In this document: positions 1 to 9,053 of the stretch, in pieces
Layout of the letters: each line of letters starts with the position of its first letter
Numbering within the stretch: the first letter of the stretch is position 1
From: Plicaturopsis crispa FD-325 SS-3
Taxonomy: Eukaryota > Basidiomycota > Agaricomycetes > Amylocorticiales > Amylocorticiaceae
Length of the DNA: 23,613 nucleotides
Reading direction: 5' to 3'
Assembly (NCBI GenBank): GCA_000827205.1
Contig: KN832582.1
Span: forward strand, 4,731 to 28,343
Translations under genes and position numbers: made by a program
Notes under the pieces: model-generated
Database searches by the model: none
What the model was told of the DNA's origin: nothing
The model's input: the letters and a program-made list of their open reading frames with translations, nothing else

Positions 1-28
1 GAGCAGATAGGAGTCCAAACGCTGCAGG

Positions 29-475
29 TCAGCGACATGAGACATCGAGGGACACAGGACCAAAATCACCTGGTACTGGTAGAGAGAAGCTGTCAAAAGC
101 GTGGAGTGGGGTCGAATGAGCCCAGTGAAGGCAGAGAAAGGCGGCTAGTGGGGCGACAAAGTGGACTGCTGCGTGGTCGCGTTCGAGTTTGGTGACTGAG
201 GCGGCGCAAGAGGAGATGCGTGCCTCGATGTCTTCTTTGTCTTCTGCGATCTTGGTCTCTATCTCTTGGCTACGGAGCGATTTTTGTGAAGGGTCCTGGT
301 GTTGTCAGAGAGCCACAACACACGGTCAGGAAATAGCGGATAACATACTTGTTGGGGGCGCGTCACTGGGTGAAACGGGACAAACGTGGCGCGCAGTGCA
401 CTGGAGTGGATGTCGAAGTTGGCTGGGACATGATGAAGCAGTAGTGCAATTGCAATTGAAGCGCGTCCAAATGAA
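29..475 (-). CDS. Unidentified protein fragment with coiled coil, two exons
   Basis: Reading leftward, an open frame from about 475 to 349 joins in phase 0, across a clean 53-bp intron (296-348, donor GTATGT, acceptor ACCAG), to an exon at 295-29 ending in TGA. The joined frame gives about 130 residues. Its middle (e.g. SQEIETKIAEDKEDIEARI) is strongly charged and heptad-like, so a coiled coil is likely. The end (AVHFVAPLAAFLCLHW) is where many agaricomycete F-box proteins have the helix before the LPPEI motif, but no F-box is visible, so that link is only a guess. There is no ATG in the upstream frame before a TAA, so a 5' exon is missing or the gene is truncated. It may be a relic. Confidence 0.35.
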
Positions 476-538
476 TTTTATTTATTATTAGCCCCTGACG
501 CCAGATGTCCCCGCGACATGGCTCTCCCAGCATATCCG

Positions 539-795
539 TGACAGCTGTTTGCAACTTTGCATGTCGATAGACCGCTTTGCTTTCACTTTCGCTTTCGTTT
601 TCTGTTTACGAGTGGAGCCGACCAAACAGATTGCCCTGACAGATTTCATTGAAAATTGCCACAAAAGGCAGCTCTGAGTGCGCTACCAACAATTTCGAGC
701 ACGGTAACTATTTGGTTGCTTCGAAATGTAAACAGAAAAACGAATGCGAAGGGAAAGAGAAAGCGGTCTATCGACATGCAAACAGCTGTGACATT
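539..795. repeat. Imperfect inverted repeat, about 95-bp arms
   Basis: The left arm (about 539-635) and the reverse complement of the right arm (about 700-794) align over nearly their whole length. They share CAGCTGTTTGC, the exact block GCATGTCGATAGACCGCTTT, a TTTCGTTTT-like stretch, CTGTTTAC and ACCAAA. The left arm carries a small insertion (GCAACTTT) and scattered substitutions, so the copies have diverged. The spacer is about 65 bp. A single strand could fold into a long hairpin. It could be a foldback or MITE-like element or a local inverted duplication. No target-site duplication was convincing. Confidence 0.75.
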
Positions 796-1883
796 GTTGT
801 CTTCTTCAACACGCCGCGTTCGCCAACCGGATGCCCGGCATCGCCATTACCGGCTCTTCGAGCGCCGCCGGTCGGTGGCACCGACGACGTCGACGGACGT
901 GACTAGACTTCCTCGACACCGCTGGCGTCGCAGCAGTGCATGACGCAAAGCGGAGTTGCCACAATTGAGTGCGCGTAGCACGAGCGCGATTGTGGTCTTT
1001 CATTTGACACCAGCGAGGGACGAGTTGCCCAACTTGCTCCCAAGGAACCGCCGTCGGGCTGCCCGGACACCTCAATAGATCAAATTCTTCGGAAGGACAA
1101 AACGCAAGGCCGCCACTGATCATGACGCGCTCGCGCAGCTCGACATATAGCCGAAGGAACCCAAAAGGCGAAGAGCGGCGCGCACCTAAGACGGTCGAGG
1201 TGCGATCAAGCGGGCGCGTCGACTCCCTCAAGCTCGGTGCCCGAAAGATCAGGTACTGCACCACAGAACCTTGCCGCACAGCCTTCTGCTACCTCCCGCT
1301 CGAGATCCTCAAAGTCATCCAATCCAAAGTGCATATGTTGTCGTTGTACTATAGCAAAGCTTACTAACTTCTGGGTAGGGTCTCTACCCATACGTATACC
1401 TGCTCCTTGAGGGATTTACCGGGAACCGGCAATGCCGTGCGTAGCTATATCCCCTGTGCACGAGCATAGTACAACAAATCGAACTTCCCCGAGCTCTCAC
1501 CTTTTTCAAATTTTCACCGAAGATTAGTCCCACACGGACTACTATTGGTTTTGGAGATAGCAGTTGCGCAGGGTCTGCAGCGCGTGACTGACCTTTGTGC
1601 GTCCTAACCTGTCCCAATTCGTGTTCATCGATTGATCGGATTGACATGGGTCAGTGCATGTCAGGCGCGGACGTCTTCTCTGTTCAAATACGGTGTGCCC
1701 GTTCTCTTTGGATCGACGGACGGCTCGACACAATGTCACCGTATAAGGCTGTCTTCTCATCACGCTCTGCATCTCCTCTTCAGCCCCTGTGACACGTCAG
1801 TCACCGATTCGACCACAGAGATAACACCGTTCCATTCATATATCGCGAGTACGCACCACTTGCGGCTCCTGGACAGTACAATC
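796..1883. other. No gene assigned
   Basis: Open frames exist on both strands, the longest at 1279-806 on the minus strand, but none has family motifs or splice sites that close in phase. A basic stretch from the ATG at 1122, followed by LPLEILKVIQ, faintly recalls the start of an F-box protein. The frame then meets stops and no partner exon was found. I treat it as intergenic or decayed sequence. Confidence 0.4.
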
Positions 1884-2659
1884 ATGCCCACTCCTCGCCA
1901 GCTTGAGATTGACATAGCATTCCGGGCCTACGTCTTGTCTTCTTCATTCCGTGCCGCCGCGCCCAATGTATGGGCTCGCGCTGGCGTATTGGGTGAGTTC
2001 TCGCTCTCCTTCGCCCGTCGGCTGGACTCATTAGTCCCATAGCTAGGGTCAAAGGGTTCTTGACCTTTCAAGTGCTATGCCAGGCCAACCCGGCAAGCCA
2101 CCAAGACTATTTGGTAGAATTGATCGGGGATGTCGTTTCGCTAGTAAGCACATGTTCATCGGACGCAGCACTTTGTTGTGACAGGTCTATGTGCACAGTT
2201 CCTCGAGATGGCCGATGCCCCGGCTCCATGGATACTGTCACAAGTGAAAGATTTAACAGATGTGAGTACTGTTTGTCGCTACTGTGTGTCTGCACTGCTC
2301 ATATTGCTCCTTAGTACACCTCTCGTCTCCTCGCTCTGGTACTTTCAATACGTAGCCAGGTGAACATCACCTTGAAACTACATCTCACAACTCCTCCGAC
2401 TCATGCATCACAGGATGGATTCTCTGAATTCAGCCGTGCGATAATTTACCAGGAAAGCCAAAGAAACAGTGATATCGTCGTAATAGCCCGTCGGGTACAA
2501 GAGTTCCGCCAGTGGATGCAGCGCGCTGACGCTGAGGATGAGGCCAACCCCATTCCGCCTCGTTTGTGGGCTATCATCCGTGACACCGGAGATGTAGTGC
2601 CCGCCCCCAACATCCGTCCCCCAATCGCCACTATCTTGGCAATGTGTGGAAGCATTTGA
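1884..2659 (+). CDS. Orphan 187-aa protein, five exons
   Basis: The exons are 1884-1992, 2043-2143, 2199-2261, 2315-2359 and 2414-2659. The introns are 50, 55, 53 and 54 bp with GTGAGT, GTAAGC, GTGAGT and GTGAAC donors, and all phases close. The start MPTPRQLEIDIAF follows a pyrimidine-rich leader and is the first ATG in frame. The protein looks mostly helical (runs such as ARRVQEFRQWMQRADAEDE) with a Pro-rich end (IPPRLW, APNIRPP). There is no signal peptide, membrane segment or motif I recognise. It lies 290 bp upstream of the GTPase gene on the same strand. Function is unknown. The gene structure is well supported because five independent splice junctions keep one frame. Confidence 0.72.
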
Positions 2660-2948
2660 CCCAATCATTTGCCGCACCATTTCTTGTTCGAAAACTTTCT
2701 GTAACGCTGTTAACGTACAATATACCTGCTGCTCCCGCAAATCGATACTAAGTTTCGTTATACCAAACAATGCCAGAAGTGTGAATCTGAGCGGGAGCCC
2801 TGATTGTCAAACAGGGACAAACAAAGGCGTCCCGGAAGGGCCGGAACGCTCGGCCTCAGGACTTCGCTTAGGACTGCCTTTGTCGACCTACAGTCATAAT
2901 TCTCGCTGCAGCCTAACCACTGCGAGTTTCCCAGTATCTAATTCTGAC

Positions 2949-5142
2949 ATGTCCTCGACTCGCTTGCATCATTCCGCGACCGTTTCAATGCACACGATGA
3001 ACGAAGCCGCGTCACAGCTGCCACCCCAGCCACTTACTCAGGGCCAGCGCAAGATCGTTGTTCTTGGCGACACCGGTGCAGGGAAGAGTAGTATGATTAA
3101 TGCTCTCTTGAAGTGTTCTCTGTTGCCTGCTTCCGCCACGGTGATGTTTTTCATTTACGCTTATTGCCTCGCGAACAAAAACTGAAACCTTCACATCCTT
3201 CTTTTACGCAGGGGTGAGTAGACTCGACCTTGTCCCTGTCGCACAGGACTGATCATGTTCAACAGCTTATGCACCGCTGCCGTTACCGAAGTCTCGTATG
3301 CAGACATCGACGAATTCAGTGCTAGAATTTCGTTTGTAAGTGAAATCGAGTGGCGACAGGTAGGCCTTTCTTCTCGTCGTTCTTCCTATTCTGTGCTTAT
3401 GTATAACATCAGACCATACAAGAATTTCTTAATGGCTCAAGTGACTCACTCGCGAGGTCTAGAGCCCTCCAGGTAAATATGTCGGTACTATGAGTCTTTA
3501 ACGTCTAACAGTGTATTATAGGTGTATCCTCAGTGGGCTTTTGTGGTTTCGTACACAATTTTTATATATTTACCTCATCCTTGCCAGAATACGCGGCCAT
3601 CCTTCTTCCAGTTGGTCCGTCGATGATCTTGTTTCTCAAGACCACGTAGCCTCTCGTCTTGGCCAAGAGATAAATATCTCCGCCCCCGATGCACCAGAAC
3701 TTCAGGAAAAGGTAAGAAAGAAACGACTGAGGGATATTGGAAATATCTTGACACTCCATAAAATCAGATCAAACCATTTCTCAGCGCACTTCTGGATGAT
3801 CCTGACCAGGCAATGGTAGGTGTATCTGAATCGTTGTGGCCATTAGTGGAAACGTGCGTTCGAAGTATACATTATGCCGCGCAAAACCTCAGGTTCATTG
3901 TCTTCCTGCTCACCCAGGGTATACATCAAGGGGAAATTTGATGTCCTATCAAATATAACTCTTGTAGACCTCCCTGGCTACTGTTTCGCCGACCCTTCCA
4001 GGTGAATACCGTACTATCACTCTTGCCCATTGCGCAGCGTACTCAGCAGTTTGACATAGAGCCATAGCCGCGGAAATATACATGAAAACAGCCAACCATG
4101 TCCTCCTAGGTAGGTTCTCACCTGTGATTCCTCATTACCATGTCTGAATATGGGACCCAGTCGCAGAAGCTAAAACAGTATACGCCAATGTCGTAGGTAT
4201 CATGCTCGTGTTTGCCCCACTTCCCTTTTGTGTCACACTCAATCTTGATATTCAAGGCAGTAAACAGATACATCGAAAAAAGGTCAGGAGTTTTCGTTTT
4301 CCCCCTATGCATAGAGTTTAACTGGATGTTTTCTCAGCGTGCAAGTGGGAGTCATCAATGGGACAATCTACAAAGGCATCTTGACCGTGGCACTGACTGG
4401 TACCGATGTGAGCATACCGACTCTGGATTGCCGGTAGAAATTGACGAGTCTATCAGATTCCGATTGGTGATAGGGACGTTCAATTGAATGGCGAACAATC
4501 TGCGAGGGTTGAAAAGCTCAAAAAGGTGCGTCTTCAGTTGGTCAGTGTACACTATCGGCTTAATGTTGGACGTGGCACGCAGATTCAAATGGATGCTAGA
4601 AAGGAGGAAAGGTCGACTGGGTACCGGGGACAAGAAGTAGCATGTCACTCGACCACACGAATTGCTTAGACACTCACCTTTTGAACCAGATGCTTGACTT
4701 GCGTGAACGCTACACTGCTGCCCTTACGTCTAAGCACGTAATCCTTTCCGTAAAGATACATTTTATCTTTGTGTACATCCATCTACTCATGCATTCATTG
4801 TCGCAGAACGCTAGAGCGGTTTCACAGAGTCAGGGGCTCAATGATATCTATCAAAAGGCCGCGATGCGATTCCTAGTATGTGTCGAGACAATGCAATATT
4901 AGGCTTTCGTCTCACATTTGCTTTCAGGCCAGAAGCGCCCAACCTCCACGGCTTCCTGTCTTTTCCATTGCGACACGGGACTACCTTTCAATACTCGGAA
5001 TCGAAAGTTCTCCCCCGAGCTACTTCGAAAAGGAACAAGACGTATGTGTGCTCCCCCGAATGCTCTGTTGATTGCCTCACATCTACCATTCAAGACCGGC
5101 ATACCCCAGCTTCAACAACATATCCGCAACATCGGCGAGTAG
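2949..5142 (+). CDS. Dynamin-superfamily GTPase, SLIP-GC-like, probably truncated
   Basis: This looks like a large GTP-binding protein of the SLIP-GC-like group. It has the G1 P-loop GDTGAGKSSMINALL near residue 40 (3066-3092), the switch-region CTAAVTEVSYADI, the G3 motif VDLPGY (3961-3981), YMKTANHVLLVAEAK, and LTGTD as the likely G4 (intron then 4407-4456). Then follow a charged helix, LPVFSIATRDYLSILG and DTGIPQLQQHI before TAG at 5140. About a dozen short introns are implied. Firm exons include 2949-3140, 3266-3359, 3413-3472, 3522-3532 and 3588-3711. The joins at 3141-3265, about 3850-3918 and 4530-4690 are unsure; the first would need a 2-nt exon at 3212-3213. Family members usually run several hundred residues longer. 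After the TAG the frame stays open and plausible to 5376, so a nonsense mutation is likely. It may be a recent pseudogene. Confidence 0.68.
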
Positions 5143-5376
5143 GCCAGGTATTTAAGCGCTCATGATCTGCGCCGCAATGCCCTAAATTTTTCGGCCACGC
5201 TTCATCGTTCATTGCAAATGAAGCAGGGATTTGGCAGAGGACGCCATCATATAGCAGCTACTAACCCAGCATTGAACGACATCGAACTAGCGAAGAACGT
5301 CGCGGATAAGCTATATGCAGCATTTGTACATTTTGAGAAAAATACTATAGCGACAAGACGTATGCCACGATTTTGA
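5143..5376 (+). pseudogene. Open continuation of the GTPase frame beyond the TAG
   Basis: There are 77 sense codons directly after TAG 5140-5142, in the same frame, ending at TGA 5374. The translation (ARYLSAHDLRRNALNFSATL and onward) is helical and charged, as expected for the stalk region that follows the G domain in SLIP-GC-like proteins. A CAG or GAG codon in place of TAG would restore continuity. Beyond 5376 I see only fragments (e.g. VRRWSERRG near 5460), so the C-terminal half seems lost or degraded before the next gene starts at 5740. Confidence 0.4.
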
Positions 5377-5739
5377 TGCTGTGCATGCACGATATCTGTC
5401 TTACGGTAGCACTCGAGCGCTCATGCAAAGACATGTATAAAACAGTAACTGCTGTCCGCAGGTGGTCCGAGCGCAGGGGGAACGTACGTGCTTGATGTTA
5501 TGCACGATGCCCTCGAGGTTGCGGGAGCGCCCACCGCTGCGCCTGCAGCAAGCCCCGAAAGTGATCGAGAATTTCAAACCCAGATGAATAGTGCGTAGAC
5601 GGGTTGATCCCCCACGGACAAAACCTGGGCCTCTAGAAATCAATCGTTCCTCGCTGCGCTCGGAAATAAGTCAGAGGCGGGCCATGAGGCCCCTTCTCCC
5701 GACGCGTGTCCGGTGACATGTTTCATACCATAAGTAGCA

Positions 5740-7545
5740 ATGAACATTGCACAAGAAGCGCCCGTGGGCTATATCAACCTGGCAGGTCAAAACCCCCCAA
5801 CCCGCTCTACTCGTTGACCTATCTCTCCCTGACATTTTTTTCCGGTGATACAGGCTTCGAAATGGACCCTCGCGAACTCAACTCCAATGCACCGGGCACG
5901 CACAGTCCAAACACCGTCAACTCCCGCAGGCAACTCTACTACGACTCGGACTTTCCACCGATGCACCCTCACGGTCAAGCGTACCCTGCACCCTTTGATG
6001 GTCCCATGTACCCGATTGCGCCCATGGGTAGCAGCTACAACTTTTCCCAGCCCATTTTTCCTAGAGGCTATCCTCGCCCATTCACGGTCGAGGAAGAGGA
6101 TGCACTCGTGGGCGCTTTGGCCCGGGCGTCGACCGATTGTTGCAGAGCATTAGAAACTCTGCATGGGGTGAGTGCTCTCTCTTTGCGTCTCAAGTTCACG
6201 CGTTGACTCGGCGTCATTATAGCTCAATGGTCGCAGTCATCAGGAATGGAAAGATCACTATTTAACGCACAAAACAAGGCTGGATAACGCGGTCACTGAG
6301 GCTGTCAAGCACAGTCGCATGAAAACATCGTCGGCGGCGGATTCCGCACGCCCTAACAATGACCGTATCATCTCAAAGCATCATTCTCCGTCGACCTCGT
6401 CCAAGATGAGAAAGAAACGGAAACTTGACGACGACGTGTCCGAGCCTAGCTTGGATGCTTCTCTCAGCGATTCAGTGCCTCGTGTCTCCACAAAACCGCG
6501 CATCGGACCCTCATTCTCATCTACCACGCGTAGCAGAAAAAGATTCGCCACTGCCGCTCCATCACCTGAGCCTGCCACTCCATCACCTGAGCCTGCCACT
6601 CCATCACCTGAGCCTCAGGCGACGTCGAATGTCATCATGCGCACCTCACAAGACGAATCGCCCAGACACCCGTCACGTGTAGTTACCACGGCAGCGGGCA
6701 ATATCTTCACAGAGGAGGACAAGAGGTTCTTCCGTGAGACTCTGCTCTACGAGATCCGGAAGAATAAAAATGTCAGTCGCGCCGAAATCCTCAGGATATT
6801 GAACGCCAAGGTCAGTGTGTTTGTGATGCTTCTACAGTATCGTATAGTTGACATTTTTCACTTCATCACAAGTCACCTCAATGGCCAGGCACCCCACCAT
6901 AGCAAGAAATCTTGGGACCACCATTGGGAGCGCACCCCAGGCATCAAGAGCATCGTAAGATGCCTACGGAATGGTGAAATGATTTCTCAAGATGCCGAAA
7001 GCGATGACTGGTCCTCCGAGGATTCGGATTCAAATTCGAATTCAGTGCACAGGCACGACGACGATGCTGGTCCTTCGGTCAGTCATGCAAAGACGGCGCC
7101 ACGGCGATGGTCCAAGGATGAGGTTGAGGCACTTGCAAGGCATGTCGCATCTCTCCGTTTCAGAAGTGTAGGCCAGATGGATTGGGCTCGGTGCCGAAAC
7201 AAGGTAAGTTGCACGCGCGTATTAAGTTCTGTTCGGATGTTGATCATGACAACTCTTCGTACTGTTCCAGATACCCAATCGAAGTATCGATGCCATCGCG
7301 TCATATCACAGCAAGCACAGTGCAGGTGAGTAGTTCAGGTGTCAGGCTCAGGTCATCGATTGAATTCTACCTGGTCTATAGAGATTGAGAAGATGATAAC
7401 GACAATGGGGTTGGCACTTCCGGCGGCGGGGCCAAGCGGGGGCTCCAGCGGACCGGGAGTGAGTCTGCCATCGGACTCGGACCCAGAGGTTGAATGGCCA
7501 GTCGTTATACACGTTTATGGAGACAACTCGCACCTCGACGAGTAA
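5740..7545 (+). CDS. Protein with three SANT/Myb-like modules
   Basis: The exons are 5740-5785, 5854-6167, 6223-6810, 6889-7203, 7271-7325 and 7382-7545, giving 493 aa with every phase closing. The 78-bp intron at 6811 is also open in frame, so retention is possible. Three related modules appear. Module 1 runs from PFTVEEEDALVGAL to GRSHQEWKDHYLTHK. Module 2 runs from IFTEEDKRFFRETL to APHHSKKSWDHHW. Module 3 runs from RRWSKDEVEALARH to IPNRSIDAIASYHSKH. Each has the W/F-T-x-E-[DE] opening and a late Trp or Tyr helix typical of SANT/Myb or Rap1-Myb folds. The linkers are Ser/Pro-rich and acidic, with a basic KMRKKRKLD that looks like a nuclear signal, and a short SPEPATP repeat. It is probably a nuclear DNA- or chromatin-binding factor; no target can be named. 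The first exon's donor (GTCAAA) is weak, and ATG 5862 is the alternative start. Confidence 0.7.
6553..6615 (+). repeat. 21-bp tandem repeat, three units, coding
   Basis: Three consecutive 21-bp units (GCCACTCCATCACCTGAGCC plus T; the first differs by one base) lie inside exon 3 of the Myb-like gene. They encode A-T/A-P-S-P-E-P three times. The length is a multiple of three, so unit gain or loss keeps the frame. Confidence 0.9.
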
Positions 7546-8019
7546 AAGAGCCCCCGGGTGTAGATGTGCACCGGTGATTGGCATTTTCGACACCTTTTCT
7601 TGGTTCTGTCCTTGCTTCTTGCTTCTTGCTTCTTGCTTGTAGTTGATAATACCGCTCCATGTGAATCGTACAGTGGCCTATCTCTCTCCACATACATCTG
7701 TGTCAGTGCGACTTCAATTTTCGGAATACCTGAACAGCGCGAGACCAAGCCAGTGCAGAAGCAGTCGCACGTACATTCATCAGTCACTGTCAGGTCTACA
7801 TCATGCCCAGACGGAACAAAAATGGGAAGCTCGGTACGTCAATGTTAAGCAGTATGTTAAGCAGTATTGCAGGGGGTAGCATACAGGTGAAGGATAGGAC
7901 GTAGAATCGCACCGAAATCTTCAATTACACAGCTCGCACGGAACACCAGGGTAAAGCGACAACGGAAAAAAAATTGTATTTGAGTTGGCTAAAACTTTCT
8001 ATTGACTTGAGACCAAGCA
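7546..8019. other. Intergenic, 3' flank with heptamer repeat
   Basis: This is the downstream flank of the Myb-like gene. It contains a run of CTTGCTT heptamers at 7611-7638 (about four copies) and a direct repeat of GTTAAGCAGTAT at 7844-7868. No coding frame is supported. Confidence 0.5.
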
Positions 8020-8640
8020 TCACACGTCCTCTCCCGGAGGACCTTCCTCGTAGTCGTCGAGATCAATTGCGATGTCGTCTTCATATTCCTTGTCACTTGA
8101 TAGCCGCTTCGATCTCGGCACTGGACATTGTCTCAGGACCGGAGGCGGTACGCCGTTCCGCGCCCGCATGCACGCTGGAAGAGATCAAATGTGTTAGCTG
8201 AAAATCTCTCCAAGAGGAATTCATCCCACCGGCCAGAGTTGTGAAGCTTCTCGAGTATCTTCCCCGTGAGATCGTATTTTTGCACGCCTTCATGCCGCTC
8301 GATAGACTGGTAACCGTCTGACTATGAGAGCAAGCGTCGTATCGACAAGCTTGCCTTCTAATAGAAAGATCGTCACAGGTCTAGCCGCTCGAACTTGCGT
8401 AGATCAGCCCGAGGCTTCGAACACAGATCTGTAATTGTCAGCCGGAAAATCGACGTCAAGCTTGTACCCAGTCTCGTATGCGTCGATGCGACACTCCATC
8501 TAGAAAAGCTTCTGAATGAGCGGATGGTTGAACATGCCCTTGCGCGTCTTGCGCGTCAGCACGGTGTTATCCTCGTCCCAGTGATACGAGTCCTTTCACC
8601 CATATATAGTCCGTAAGCAATGGACCACTGCATAGGGAGG
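8020..8640 (-). pseudogene. Decayed DUF6532-type gene
   Basis: Read leftward, fragments in different frames line up in the order expected for the basidiomycete-expanded DUF6532 family: TRKTRKGMFNHPLIQKLF (about 8590-8500), then MECRIDAYETGYKLDVDF with PADNYRSVFEASG (to about 8410). After these come YDLTGKILEKLHNSGRWDEF (about 8275-8190) and an acidic tail SSDKEYEDDIAIDLDDYEEG ending in TGA at 8020. In intact members, as I recall them, about 30 residues with a WF...YF-PIP segment sit between the first two blocks. Here a stop codon and a deletion replace them. Stops and frame changes elsewhere make a working protein unlikely. Family assignment is from memory of motif order. Confidence 0.55.
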
Positions 8641-9053
8641 AAAAACAAGGAAGATGGCGCGCCTTATCTTGAGCTCGCCATGGACCTAAACCCCAGCTTG
8701 TACATATCAGCCTGTAAGTGTCCGTAAAATGTTCAGGAAACAATTTGAGACTTCGTGTCTCAAGGAGTCACGGTGGCGGCAGAAACAGCCAGCGCATAAT
8801 CAGTGATGGTGATATTGCTTGTTTATGTTTTGTCTCCAGAACTCCTGCGCGGCCGGCGTTAGCCGGCCTCATCAGGAAGTTTCCTTTCCGTAATCTCGTT
8901 AACAAACATTCTTTGTCTTTGAACAACACTCCTATGCGGTGGCGATCCACGTTACAAGCGCCCCCTGTGGTACTACCACGCATCTTTCCATTCTCTTGAC
9001 CTCAAAACTTCTCGCAGGATCTACGTATCTCAGACCGAATCGCTCCCATCCGC
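8641..9053. other. Intergenic, possible 5' exon of the F-box gene
   Basis: There is mostly no signal. An ATG at 8934 followed by 12 codons and a GTACTA donor could splice to the acceptor at 9016-9017 (CTCGCAG), extending the F-box protein in frame by about 24 residues. The donor is poor, so I kept ATG 9054 as the start. Confidence 0.35.

Noticed and set aside
806-1279. Minus-strand open frame of 157 codons
   Set aside because: Arg/Pro-rich translation without motifs, in GC-rich DNA, and no splice sites that connect it to another exon.
4407-4487. Apparent frameshift in the GTPase after LTGTD
   Set aside because: A 50-bp intron (GTGAGC donor at 4407, TATCAG acceptor at 4456) restores the frame into IPIGDRDVQLNGEQ, so no shift is needed.
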